64,000 nt of DNA, from contig JAVJST010000011.1 of the NCBI GenBank assembly GCA_040219295.1, positions 186,001 through 250,000 on the forward strand. Reading direction: 5' to 3'. Source of the DNA: JAVJST01 sp040219295 (lineage in GTDB: Bacteria; Pseudomonadota; Alphaproteobacteria; Rhodospirillales; Casp-alpha2). The position numbers were made by a program, and so were the translations under genes. The notes beneath the pieces were generated by a model. It saw only the letters and a list, made by a program, of their open reading frames with translations. It did no database searches and was not told the origin of the DNA. Shown one piece after another: positions 16,270-24,128 of the stretch (the first letter of the stretch is position 1; every line of letters begins with the position of its first letter).

Positions 16270-16333
16270 GAAATGATGATAAATGATGAGAATGCTTAGC
16301 ACCCCCCGGGTGCTTCGCTTTCTTCATCATTTC
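16270..16333. repeat. Long stem-loop with nested hairpin
   Basis: Outer arms GAAATGATGA (16270-16279) and TCATCATTTC (16324-16333) are exact inverses. Flanking GGCGG and CGCC extend the match with a bulge. Inside lies GCACC-CCCC-GGGTGC. AAATGATGA is also directly repeated at 16281. The structure resembles a small non-autonomous palindromic element or a structured RNA. Confidence 0.5.
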
Positions 16334-16403
16334 CGCCCGGTCTCCGCCCCCCTCACCCAGCTTCGGCCAAGGCCCGGCGTACACCCGGACCGGGCCTGCG
16401 CAA

Positions 16404-16427
16404 CCCTCTCCCTCGCGGGGGAGAGGG
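16404..16427. repeat. GC-rich hairpin CCCTCTCCC/GGGAGAGGG
   Basis: CCCTCTCCC (16404-16412) pairs exactly with GGGAGAGGG (16419-16427) across a 6-nt loop. The surroundings (CCCCCCTCACCC before, AAGGTGGGGGG after) resemble the ends of a common intergenic palindromic repeat. There is no T tract, so it is not a standard terminator. Confidence 0.5.
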
Positions 16428-16480
16428 TCAAGGTGGGGGGTGGCGACCCGGAAGGATTTCGCGCCGACGCATATTCACCA

Positions 16481-16513
16481 TCGCAAAAAGCGATCGGCAT
16501 GCTAGGATATAAT
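16481..16513 (+). promoter_or_regulatory. Possible promoter for the TPR-ispE operon
   Basis: A consensus TATAAT lies at 16508-16513, 112 bp before the TPR gene. No good -35 hexamer is at the right spacing. Instead there is an inverted repeat ATCGC-AAAAA-GCGAT at 16480-16494, which could be an activator or repressor site. This is a weak call based on sequence only. Confidence 0.3.
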
Positions 16514-16624
16514 TCCTCTGATGTCAAGAGATCTCTCCCCCACTTGCCCCCGGGAGCGCTCATCAGATCGTGACGCGTTCGCCGCTGGACCTCGGGCCCC
16601 GGGCGCGGTTGAATGGGCCCCGAC

Positions 16625-18355
16625 ATGAAAGCCCCGAACGCCCGCCTTTCCCTTGCCGCGACCGCCCTGGCCGCACTGCTGCTCGCAGCCCCGGCGCCGG
16701 CCCTCGCGGCGGCGTCCGATGGGGCCCGGGGCGGCCACCAGCCCGGCACCTCGCATCTCGGCAACTACCTCGCCGGCCGCCACGCCCAGGTGATGCGCGA
16801 CCTCGACGCCGCCGCCGTCTATCTCGGCGCGGCGCTGGCCAACGACGGCGGGTCGGAGAACCTGCTGCGCCGCACCTTCCTGGTGCTGGTGTCCGACGGC
16901 GAAGTCGAGAAGGCCATTCCGCTCGCCAGGCGCGTCATCGAGGTCCGCCAGGAAGACGCCATCGCGTTTCTGACCCTGACCGTCGCGGCGTTCGCGGACG
17001 GCGACTACGGCCAGGTCGGGGTCTACCTCGACCGGCTCGACGGCGCCGGGTTCGGCCAGTTCTTCCGCCCGCTGTTCGCCAGCTGGGCCCGGGTCGGCGA
17101 GGGCGACACCGACGCCGCGCTGGCGGCGCTCGAGCCGCTCGGCGCCGACAACGGCACCCGGGCGCTGCACGACACCCATGCGGCGCTGATCAACGCGCTG
17201 GACGGCCGCTTCGATCAGGCCATCGACCTGATGGTCCGGGTCATGGAGCTGCAGGGCGGGTTCTCGCTGCGCACCACCGAACTTCTCGGCGGCGTCTACG
17301 AGGCCGCCGGCGATGTGCGCAGCGCCGAGGCGATCTACAACGGTTTCCTCGGCCAGTACCCGGACTCGCGGCTCATGCGCACGCCGCTGAAGCGGCTCGC
17401 GGACGGCGACACCGTACCGCTGCCGGTGACCAACGCCGCGGAAGGCGTCGCCGAGGCGCTGTTCGGCGTGGCCAGTTCGTTCGACCAGCAGAATGCGCCG
17501 GAGACCGCGCTGATCCTGGCCCAGCTGGCGAACTACCTGCGGCCCGGTTTTCCGCCGCTGCAGCTGATGACCGGCAACCTCATCGAACATCTCTACGGCG
17601 CCGAGCAGGCCAACGACGTGCTCGGCGCTATCGATCCCGAGAGCGACTACGCATGGTCCGCCGACCTGCGTCGCGCCGCCAACTTCGCCGACCTCGGCCA
17701 GATCGAGGAAGCCGAGGGTCTGCTGCGGAATCTCGCCGCGCGGGACCCGTCGTCGCCCGATCCGATGATCGATCTCGGCGATCTCTACCGCAGCGAGGCG
17801 CGTTTCGGCGACGCCGTCGACGCCTATGACGCGGCGTTCGAGCGGATCGGCGAGCCGCAAGCCCGGTTCTGGTCGCTGCACTACGCGCGCGGCATCGCGC
17901 TGGAACGCGATGACCAGTGGGAACGCGCCGAGGCCGATTTCCTGCAGGCGCTGGCCTACGAGCCCGACCAGGCGCTGGTGCTGAACTACCTCGGCTACAG
18001 CTGGCTCGAGCTCGGCATCAACCTCGAGCGCGCGCTCGACATGATCCGCAAGGCCGTCGACCTCAGGCCCAACGACGGCTACATCATCGACAGCCTGGGC
18101 TGGGCGTTCTACCGGCTCGGCCGCTGGGAAGACGCGGTGCGCGAGCTCGAACGCGCGGTCGAACGCCGGCCCGAGGACCCGATCATCAACGACCACCTCG
18201 GCGACGCCTACTGGAAGGTCGGCCGTTTTCGCGAGGCGCGGTTCCAGTGGCGCCGTTCACTGAGCCTGGAACCCGAGGAAGAGCTGATCCCCGTCATCGA
18301 GAAGAAAATCACCGACGGGCTTCCGGCGGACAAAGATGGCGGCACCGACTCCTGA
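16625..18355 (+). CDS. Exported TPR-repeat protein
   Basis: The start is ATG 16625 (MKAPNARLSLAATALAALLLAAPAPALAA), a clear signal peptide. The 576-residue product is all-helical with tetratricopeptide repeats, clearest in the C-terminal half: LNYLGYSWLELGINLERALDMIRKA, then DSLGWAFYRLGRWEDAVRELERA, then DHLGDAYWKVGRFREAR. It is probably periplasmic and scaffolds a protein complex. It overlaps ispE by 20 bp, an arrangement I know from other alphaproteobacteria, which suggests translational coupling rather than a direct role in isoprenoid synthesis. Confidence 0.88.
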   Translation: MKAPNARLSLAATALAALLLAAPAPALAAASDGARGGHQPGTSHLGNYLAGRHAQVMRDLDAAAVYLGAALANDGGSENLLRRTFLVLVSDGEVEKAIPLARRVIEVRQEDAIAFLTLTVAAFADGDYGQVGVYLDRLDGAGFGQFFRPLFASWARVGEGDTDAALAALEPLGADNGTRALHDTHAALINALDGRFDQAIDLMVRVMELQGGFSLRTTELLGGVYEAAGDVRSAEAIYNGFLGQYPDSRLMRTPLKRLADGDTVPLPVTNAAEGVAEALFGVASSFDQQNAPETALILAQLANYLRPGFPPLQLMTGNLIEHLYGAEQANDVLGAIDPESDYAWSADLRRAANFADLGQIEEAEGLLRNLAARDPSSPDPMIDLGDLYRSEARFGDAVDAYDAAFERIGEPQARFWSLHYARGIALERDDQWERAEADFLQALAYEPDQALVLNYLGYSWLELGINLERALDMIRKAVDLRPNDGYIIDSLGWAFYRLGRWEDAVRELERAVERRPEDPIINDHLGDAYWKVGRFREARFQWRRSLSLEPEEELIPVIEKKITDGLPADKDGGTDS

Positions 18356-19274
18356 AGTCCTGAGTCCGGATAACGACGCGGAACCCCGGGGCGGCGCCGC
18401 GCCGGTCGTGCGCGAACCGGCCCCGGCCAAGGTCAATCTCTACCTGCACGTGACGAACAAGTTCCCGAGCGGCTATCACGGTATCGACAGCCTCGTGGTT
18501 TTCACCCGGCTCGGCGACACCGTCGAGATCTCGCCGGCCGCACCGGGCGCCGGCATCCGGCTCATCGTCGACGGGCCGTTCGCCGACGATCTCGGCGACG
18601 CAGTCGACAACCTGGTGTTCCGCGCGGCCGCCACGCTGGCGGAGAGAACCGGCATCGGCGACGGCGTCGACATCCGGCTGACCAAGCGCCTGCCGGTGGC
18701 GTCGGGCATCGGCGGCGGCTCGGCCGACGCAGCCGCCGTGATCCGCGCCCTGGCGCGGCTCTGGGACCTCGGCGGCGCGCCCGACCTGTTGTTCGAGGTC
18801 GCGCTCGGGCTCGGCGCCGACGTGCCGATGTGTCTCGGCAGCGTCGCCCGCAAGGTCTGTCAGGTCTCCGGCATCGGCGACGAGATCGCCCCAGCCCCGC
18901 CGCTGCCCGCGTGCCACCTCGTGCTGGTCAATCCCGGCGGCGCGGTCGCCACGCCGGCGGTTTTTTCCGCCCGCGACGGCGCGTTCAGCAAGCCGATGCC
19001 GATCGAGAACCCGGCGGCGGACGCGGCGGCGTTGGCCGAGGCGCTGAAGCAGCGCGGGAACGATTTGACGGCGCCGGCGGAAGGCCTGCTGCCGGCGATC
19101 GGCACGGTGCTGGCGGAACTCGGCGGGGCCCGCGAATGCCTGCTGGCGCGGATGTCGGGCAGCGGCGCCACGTGCTTCGGCCTGTTCGCGACGCCGGCCG
19201 ACGCCGAGACCGCGGCCGGGCGGCTGCGGGACACTCATCCCGACTGGTGGGTGCGGGCGACGGCGGTGCTATAG
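18336..19274 (+). CDS. ispE: 4-diphosphocytidyl-2-C-methyl-D-erythritol kinase
   Basis: A 312-residue GHMP kinase of the MEP pathway of isoprenoid precursor synthesis, phosphorylating the 2-hydroxyl of CDP-methylerythritol. PAPAKVNLYLHVT at residues 28-40 carries the substrate-binding Lys, LPVASGIGGGSADAAAVIR is the ATP-binding glycine loop, and MSGSGATCFGLF is the C-terminal GHMP motif. The N-terminus is about 25 residues longer than usual; a start nearer the conserved region is possible, but the ATG at 18336 inside the TPR gene would explain coupling. It is followed 38 bp later by a small Cys-containing ORF. Confidence 0.95.
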   Translation: MAAPTPEVLSPDNDAEPRGGAAPVVREPAPAKVNLYLHVTNKFPSGYHGIDSLVVFTRLGDTVEISPAAPGAGIRLIVDGPFADDLGDAVDNLVFRAAATLAERTGIGDGVDIRLTKRLPVASGIGGGSADAAAVIRALARLWDLGGAPDLLFEVALGLGADVPMCLGSVARKVCQVSGIGDEIAPAPPLPACHLVLVNPGGAVATPAVFSARDGAFSKPMPIENPAADAAALAEALKQRGNDLTAPAEGLLPAIGTVLAELGGARECLLARMSGSGATCFGLFATPADAETAAGRLRDTHPDWWVRATAVL

Positions 19275-19312
19275 TGAGACCGCATCAAACATGAAGATGG
19301 AGGATTGGCACC

Positions 19313-19567
19313 ATGGAACTGCACAAACTGTCGGAGAGGACGACGAACGAAATCCTCGACTGCCTCGGCCAGGACAAGAGCCGCAGCGCGGAGATCGCGC
19401 GGATCGTCGAGAAGGCCATGATCGACGTCATGCGCGAAGTCCGGTCGTCCTGTAACGCGGCGGTCAACGTCTGCTGCAGCGCCGATCAGGATCTCGCGCA
19501 CAAGATCGCCGATGAACTGCACCGCGCCGAGGCGCTCCTGATTTCGAACCTCCAGAGCATGCGCTGA
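19313..19567 (+). CDS. Small Cys-containing hypothetical protein, 84 residues
   Basis: A highly charged, mostly helical protein (MELHKLSERTTNEILDCLGQ... LQSMR) with four Cys: one near residue 17 and three in the VRSSCNAAVNVCCSAD region. It has no signal peptide or membrane segment. A GGAGG-like site precedes the ATG. It lies 38 bp after ispE and about 70 bp before tRNA-Gln, so it is probably the last gene of the TPR-ispE operon. I do not recognise the family; the Cys cluster could bind a metal. Confidence 0.6.
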   Translation: MELHKLSERTTNEILDCLGQDKSRSAEIARIVEKAMIDVMREVRSSCNAAVNVCCSADQDLAHKIADELHRAEALLISNLQSMR

Positions 19568-19637
19568 CGGCGCGCCCGCCGGGCCGGCGGGAACGTCTTG
19601 CAGGCCTTGGGGGAACCTTCTAAAAGAGCGGCCGGAT

Positions 19638-19712
19638 TGGGGCGTCGCCAAGTGGTAAGGCACTGGTTTTTGGTACCAGCATTCGCAGGTTCGAATCCTG
19701 CCGCCCCAGCCA
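19638..19712 (+). tRNA. tRNA-Gln (anticodon TTG)
   Basis: A full cloverleaf. Acceptor arms are TGGGGCG and CGCCCCA, the anticodon stem is CTGGT/ACCAG with loop TTTTGGT and anticodon TTG, and the T arm contains GGTTCGAATCC. Discriminator G and an encoded CCA follow (19710-19712). It reads the CAA codon and marks the left border of the 20-34 kb catabolic block. Confidence 0.96.
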
Positions 19713-20025
19713 CTTCCGCCACATCGACGGTCCGGACAGCTGTCGGAAACGGGAAAGCATCCGAAACCCGGTTCCAAATCGGATCAACACGGAATCGCAT
19801 TTCAACGATCTGTCGTTTGGCCGCCACACCCGGGGCCGGACCGCCCCGGCATGCATGGAACCGACGGATCCCGACCGGAACGTTTCTGGCGTGGGCGACC
19901 ATCGACGTCAGGGATTGCCAGATCGAGGCAAATCTTTGGAATTATTTGAAAATTAGAAATGACCACCCGCTTCCGACGGGATAATATTTCGGTCGAACTG
20001 CTTTCGCCCAACCAAGGAACTGCCA
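19713..20025. other. Non-coding interval after tRNA-Gln
   Basis: 313 bp without a supported gene. The last 100 bp before the cysteine hydrolase become AT-rich (around 19930-19990) and probably contain its promoter. I see no tRNA-derived repeat, integrase remnant or clear terminator here. Confidence 0.5.
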
Positions 20026-20646
20026 ATGCCAAACAATGCGGTTGAACACCTCCAGCGTGACCGGATTCTCGATCCGTCCAGAACCGCCGTGCTCGTCGTC
20101 GATGCTCAGATGTCGGAGTACAACGAGGAAACGCGCGCCCAGAAGCCCGAGTACTACGAAGCGATCGAAACCCGCGCCCTGCCGGGCATCCGGAAACTGA
20201 TCGGCGCCGCACGGCCAAAGGGAATCGAGATCGTGTACACCGTGATCGAGAGCCTGACCAAGAATGGCCGTGACCGCAGCCTGGATCACAAGATGTCGGG
20301 AATTCACGTTCCGAAGGGATCGCCACTCGCGAAGATGATGCCGGGAATCGAACCCGAGGATGACGACATCGTTCTGCCGAAGACGTCGTCGGGGGTGTTC
20401 AATTCGACGAACGCGGAATACGTGCTGCGCAACCTCGGCATCGAGAACGTTGTCGTATGCGGCTTTCTGACGGATCAGTGCGTCGACATGACGGTCCGCG
20501 ATGGTGCCGATAAAGGCTTCTACATGATTTGCTGTTCCGATGCATGCGCAACCCACACGGCCGCGCGCCATGCGAATGCGCTCTCGGCATTCGGCGGCTA
20601 TTGCCGGGTGCAAACCGTCGACGAGGTCATGGCGACGGTCGGGTGA
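20026..20646 (+). CDS. Cysteine hydrolase, isochorismatase family
   Basis: A 206-residue protein of the isochorismatase-like fold. The Asp of the catalytic triad is in TAVLVVDAQM (residue 26), the Lys in VLPKTSSGVF and the Cys in VVCGFLTDQCVDMTVRDG. The family includes nicotinamidase, N-carbamoylsarcosine amidohydrolase, biuret and ureidoacrylate hydrolases, all of which cleave amide or ureido C-N bonds. An AAGGA site lies 7 bp before the ATG. It faces the end of the amidase/ABC transporter operon (18 bp gap), so it may serve the same pathway; the substrate cannot be told from sequence. Confidence 0.88.
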   Translation: MPNNAVEHLQRDRILDPSRTAVLVVDAQMSEYNEETRAQKPEYYEAIETRALPGIRKLIGAARPKGIEIVYTVIESLTKNGRDRSLDHKMSGIHVPKGSPLAKMMPGIEPEDDDIVLPKTSSGVFNSTNAEYVLRNLGIENVVVCGFLTDQCVDMTVRDGADKGFYMICCSDACATHTAARHANALSAFGGYCRVQTVDEVMATVG

Positions 20647-20663
20647 GCCTGACCGATTGCCGA

Positions 20664-21608
20664 CTAATCGAAAACGATTCTGGGAAAATAGAACGCGACG
20701 ATCCAGTTCGGCTGGTCGACGATCTCGCTGATTCGCAGATCGCCGCAGACACTGCAAAGCATGTACGCATCGACGGCGTCGATGCCGTGCCGCTTCGTGA
20801 GCAAGTCGATCATGCCTGCGACGGCATCCTGGGCGCATCCAAAGAGATCGGGACCGACACCCGTCGTCACGTCATATCCTCCCTCGTCGAGATGACGAGT
20901 TACGGGCCCGGCGGTCCGGAACCTCGGATACTTGAGGTTCTCGCCCTTCACCAGATCGAACGACAGCACAACGGACATGGGGCTTTCGATTGCCGTCCCG
21001 CAGACCTCGCCGTCACCCTGCGCCGCGTGCGTATCCCCGACGGAAAACAACGCGCCGGCCACCTCGACGGGCAAAAACAACTCCGTTCCCGCCGACATGT
21101 CCCTGACGTCCATATTGCCGCCGACCCGCCGTGGCGGGACGATGCTGTGTTCTCCGGGTTCGGCCGGTGCGACACCGATCGTACCGGTAAAGGGTTTCAG
21201 TGGAACCCTGGCCTTGTCGCTCCAAAGCGCGGGCGCGAGACTGTCCGCGTCGTAGGACCAGTTGATCAGCGACGGGGTCTCGAAATCGTTCGCCAGCAAT
21301 CCGAACCCGGGGATGTTCGCTGTCCATCCCCATCCGGAAGGCGCGAAGCTCTCGATGGTGATCTTGAGGCTGTCGCCGGGCTCGGCACCATCGATCAAGA
21401 CAGGCCCGGTGACCGGGTTTACCTTGCCGAAATCCAGGTTGGCGACGTCCTCGACCGTCGAACTCGCCGACAACTGACCACCGGACGCGTCAATAATCTC
21501 GAACTCCACGGTTTCGCCGGGCGCAATGGACAGCACCGGCGGGTTGGAATTGTCCCAGCCCAGATGGTGTTGATGTCGATGGATCGTGTGGCCGGCTGTC
21601 TTGCACAT
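20664..21608 (-). CDS. Acetamidase/formamidase family protein
   Basis: The start at ATG 21608 has GGAAGGA eight bases upstream; an earlier ATG at 21641 lacks a site. The 314-residue product matches the FmdA/AmdA fold: HRHQHHLGWDNSNPPVLSIAPGETVEFE at the start, then GPVLIDGAEPGDSL and a SVGDTHAAQGDGEVCGTAIE segment holding the family's metal and catalytic residues. These enzymes release ammonia from formamide or short amides. It is the last gene of the leftward ABC transporter operon, directly after an N-formylglutamate amidohydrolase-like gene, which suggests stepwise hydrolysis of a formylated or amidated compound. Confidence 0.92.
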   Translation of the reverse strand: MCKTAGHTIHRHQHHLGWDNSNPPVLSIAPGETVEFEIIDASGGQLSASSTVEDVANLDFGKVNPVTGPVLIDGAEPGDSLKITIESFAPSGWGWTANIPGFGLLANDFETPSLINWSYDADSLAPALWSDKARVPLKPFTGTIGVAPAEPGEHSIVPPRRVGGNMDVRDMSAGTELFLPVEVAGALFSVGDTHAAQGDGEVCGTAIESPMSVVLSFDLVKGENLKYPRFRTAGPVTRHLDEGGYDVTTGVGPDLFGCAQDAVAGMIDLLTKRHGIDAVDAYMLCSVCGDLRISEIVDQPNWIVAFYFPRIVFD

Positions 21609-21652
21609 TTCGTGATCCTTCCTGTTTCCTCTCGCCTGCACCGATCCGAAAA

Positions 21653-22453
21653 TCAGTACTCTGGCGCGACGTTTCTCAGGGCCCTTGCAATCAGTTCGGC
21701 CCAGTCGTTCTGCCCCGACTCAGACTCAATGTGGTCGTTCCTGATTTCGAGAAGCATGTTCGGGATCCCCCGCTTCTCGCCATGAATGGGTATCGTGTAG
21801 TCGTCAACGTCACTGACGAAGTATGGTTCGTTCATTGCCAGACTCAGCCGATCGTTTTCGCGATGGAGTGCATCGCGTGTTCGATCCGCCAGCGATCGAT
21901 GCCGGTTGAACAGAAGTCCGACATCCCAGGGCCTCGGCTCGGGAGCGGCCTCCAGCAACGGCGTGAAACTGTGAACTGAGATCAAGGCGGTCGGACGGTT
22001 TGCGGACGAACGATCATCGAGAAGCGCCGTGATGCTATCGTGATAAGGCGCGTGGATCTCGTCAGCTCGGGCCCTTCTGGCGCCTGAGTCGAGATCACGG
22101 TTGGCCGGAATCTCGGTTCCGTCGCTGAAAACCGGGATCGAGTCGCCGGCCAGCAACGGCCGGTTACAGTCAATCACGAGGCGGGAGTAGTTTTGCAGAA
22201 CAAGCGGCGCGTCGAGTAGTTCGGCAAGACGTCGCGCGACGTTCCCGGCACCGATATCCCACGCGATGTGCCGTCGGCGATGGCGCTCCTCGATGCCCAT
22301 GTCTGCGAGCAACGCCGGAATGACATTGCCGGCATGTTCACATGTCAAGACGAACTCCGATGAACCGTCCCGATTGACGATCTCGACAGGTTCAGGATCG
22401 TCGCTGGTCAGCAACGTCACACCGGCCGATTGTCGTAAGTCGACTGCGGACAC
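21653..22453 (-). CDS. N-formylglutamate amidohydrolase family protein
   Basis: A 266-residue zinc hydrolase of the HutG/FGase fold. SEFVLTCEHAGNVIPALL carries the first metal ligands (Glu/His), ALISVHSFTP the second, and NRPLLAGDSIPVFSDGTEIP and MLLEIRNDHI are further family motifs. Family members cut N-formyl amino acids or act on similar N-acyl substrates. It lies 6 bp after the LivH-type permease gene and 44 bp before the formamidase, within one operon. No other hut gene is nearby, so histidine breakdown is unlikely to be its role here. Confidence 0.9.
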   Translation of the reverse strand: MSAVDLRQSAGVTLLTSDDPEPVEIVNRDGSSEFVLTCEHAGNVIPALLADMGIEERHRRRHIAWDIGAGNVARRLAELLDAPLVLQNYSRLVIDCNRPLLAGDSIPVFSDGTEIPANRDLDSGARRARADEIHAPYHDSITALLDDRSSANRPTALISVHSFTPLLEAAPEPRPWDVGLLFNRHRSLADRTRDALHRENDRLSLAMNEPYFVSDVDDYTIPIHGEKRGIPNMLLEIRNDHIESESGQNDWAELIARALRNVAPEY

Positions 22454-22459
22454 GTTCGC

Positions 22460-23365
22460 CTAGACCTTTTCGCGGCCGATCGTGACGGCCGGGATCAACC
22501 CGTTGGGGCGAACCAGCAACAGGGCGATGACCGCACCGAGCGCGAGCGCCTCCTTGTAGGGCTGAATGTTGTCCGGCAGGTACGCGGCCAGATAAATCTC
22601 GATGAACCCGAGTGCAAAACCGCCAGCGACGGCGCCGGTCAGGCTGCCGAGACCGCCGAGAATGGCCGCAATGAAAGCTTTCAGCACGGGAACGAAACCC
22701 ATCAACGGGTCGACGGACGCACGCTGTGCGACCCACAGCACGCCGGCGGCGCCTGCCAGAGCGCCGGAGATCGCAAATGCACCGGCAATCACCGCGTTGG
22801 CGCGAACACCCATCAGCCGTGCGACGGAGAAATCCTCCGCTGCGGCGCGCATGGCCATCCCGAGTATGGTCTTTCGCAAGAACCAGTTCAGGGCGATCAG
22901 GATCGTCACCGTCAACGTGATCGAGAGGATCTGATTGACCCCGATGGAGAGACCGAAGAAATGCACGGACTGTGCAAACACATCGGGGAGGATGACAGCC
23001 TGGGACCGGGTCGAGATCAGATTCTGGAACAGAGTCTGCAAGATGATGGCGACGGCGAAACTGGTGACCAACATCGAGGCCGCTGACCCTCCCCTGACCG
23101 GACGAAATGCTATCCGCTCCATCAGTACGGCCGACCCGACGGCGACCATGACCGCAAGCGGCGCAGCAATATAGAATGGAATGCCGGACAGACCGCAGTA
23201 CATGAGCGTATAGCCCGTGATCGTCATCAACTCGCCATGGGCAAAGTTGATCATGCCCATGATCGAAAAGATAATCGCCAGACCCAATGCCAGCAGGGCG
23301 TAGGTACCGCCGAGCGAAATCGCGTTCACGGTCTGCTGAACGAAAATGCCGAAATCACCTTCCAT
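22460..23365 (-). CDS. Branched-chain-type ABC permease, LivH family
   Basis: A 301-residue permease with about eight hydrophobic helices. The N-terminal segment VNAISLGGTYALLALGLAIIFSIMGMINFAHGEL is the LivH signature. The RANAVIAGAFAISGALAGAAGVL region contains the cytoplasmic EAA-like loop that docks on the ATPases. It forms the membrane pore with the LivM half of the fused gene upstream in the operon. It lies between livF and the amidohydrolase gene, so the imported solute is probably the substrate of the two amidases. Confidence 0.93.
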   Translation of the reverse strand: MEGDFGIFVQQTVNAISLGGTYALLALGLAIIFSIMGMINFAHGELMTITGYTLMYCGLSGIPFYIAAPLAVMVAVGSAVLMERIAFRPVRGGSAASMLVTSFAVAIILQTLFQNLISTRSQAVILPDVFAQSVHFFGLSIGVNQILSITLTVTILIALNWFLRKTILGMAMRAAAEDFSVARLMGVRANAVIAGAFAISGALAGAAGVLWVAQRASVDPLMGFVPVLKAFIAAILGGLGSLTGAVAGGFALGFIEIYLAAYLPDNIQPYKEALALGAVIALLLVRPNGLIPAVTIGREKV

Positions 23366-23379
23366 CGTGCGCTCCCGTC

Positions 23380-24102
23380 CTATTCATGCCCGAGATAGGC
23401 CTGCTCGACGACACTCGACGAGCTCAGCTCCTTGCTGGTGCCCTGCGTGACCACGGTGCCGCTCGCCATGATGTAACCCCGATCGGCAACATCGAGCGAC
23501 ATCGCGACGTTCTGCTCGACGAGCAGGATCGTGATGCCGGCATTCCTCAACTCGACGATCTGTTCGAAGATCGTGTCGACGATCTGCGGTGCGAGGCCCA
23601 GCGACGGTTCGTCCAGCAACAACAACCTCGGCGAGGACATCAGCGATCGGGCGATGGCCAGCATCTGCTGTTGCCCGCCGGAGAGCGTTCCCGAAATCTG
23701 GTTTCGGCGCTCCGACAGAATCGGGAACAGCTGGTACATCCGCTCGAGGTTTCGGCTCCGGTCGATTGCCGGGTTGTCGAGCGGCAAGCTGCCGAGCAGG
23801 AGGTTCTCCTCTGTGGTCAGGGATCCGAAGACCCGCCGCCCTTCGGGTGTCAACGTCATGCCGTGCCGGACAATGCTCTCGGTCGGTTTGCCGGCAATAT
23901 CCTTTCCGGCGAACACCACCGATCCGCTCGATCGTGGCACGAGCCCGACCATGGCATTCAGTGTCGAAGACTTCCCGGCGCCGTTGGCGCCGAGAAGCGC
24001 GACGATCTCTCCTTCGTTGATCGAAAAGTCAACGCCACGGACGGCCTCTACGGCACCGTAGTGCACGCAGAGACCGTCGACTTGCAGCAAGGCGTTCACC
24101 AA
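23380..24102 (-). CDS. Branched-chain-type ABC ATP-binding protein, LivF family
   Basis: A 240-residue ABC ATPase. The Walker A motif is LLGANGAGKSS (about 35-45), the signature GTLSGGQQQMLAIARSL, Walker B LLLLDEPSLGLAP and the H-loop LLVEQNV. The sequence VDGLCVHYGAVEAVRGVDF at the start and LDVADRGYIMASG near the end are LivF-type. It energises import together with the LivG domain of the fused protein. It lies 26 bp after the substrate-binding protein gene and 14 bp before the LivH gene. Confidence 0.94.
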   Translation of the reverse strand: MVNALLQVDGLCVHYGAVEAVRGVDFSINEGEIVALLGANGAGKSSTLNAMVGLVPRSSGSVVFAGKDIAGKPTESIVRHGMTLTPEGRRVFGSLTTEENLLLGSLPLDNPAIDRSRNLERMYQLFPILSERRNQISGTLSGGQQQMLAIARSLMSSPRLLLLDEPSLGLAPQIVDTIFEQIVELRNAGITILLVEQNVAMSLDVADRGYIMASGTVVTQGTSKELSSSSVVEQAYLGHE

Positions 24103-24128
24103 TGCGTTCCCGATTCGATGTGCACGGG

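Larger units (their letters stand above)
15933..16624. other. Repeat-rich non-coding gap
   Basis: This 692-bp interval between ETF-QO and the TPR gene holds no convincing gene. Reading left to right it contains two back-to-back hairpins (15948-16020), three 22-23 bp tandem units (16076-16143), a long-armed stem-loop (16270-16333), a GC-rich hairpin (16404-16427) and a TATAAT hexamer (16508-16513). Short frames across it have no family features and cross the repeats. Confidence 0.6.

Noticed and set aside
16502..18196. Long minus-strand frame antisense to the TPR gene (564 codons)
   Set aside because: No recognisable motif, and the TPR frame has a signal peptide and repeats; high GC gives long open antisense frames.
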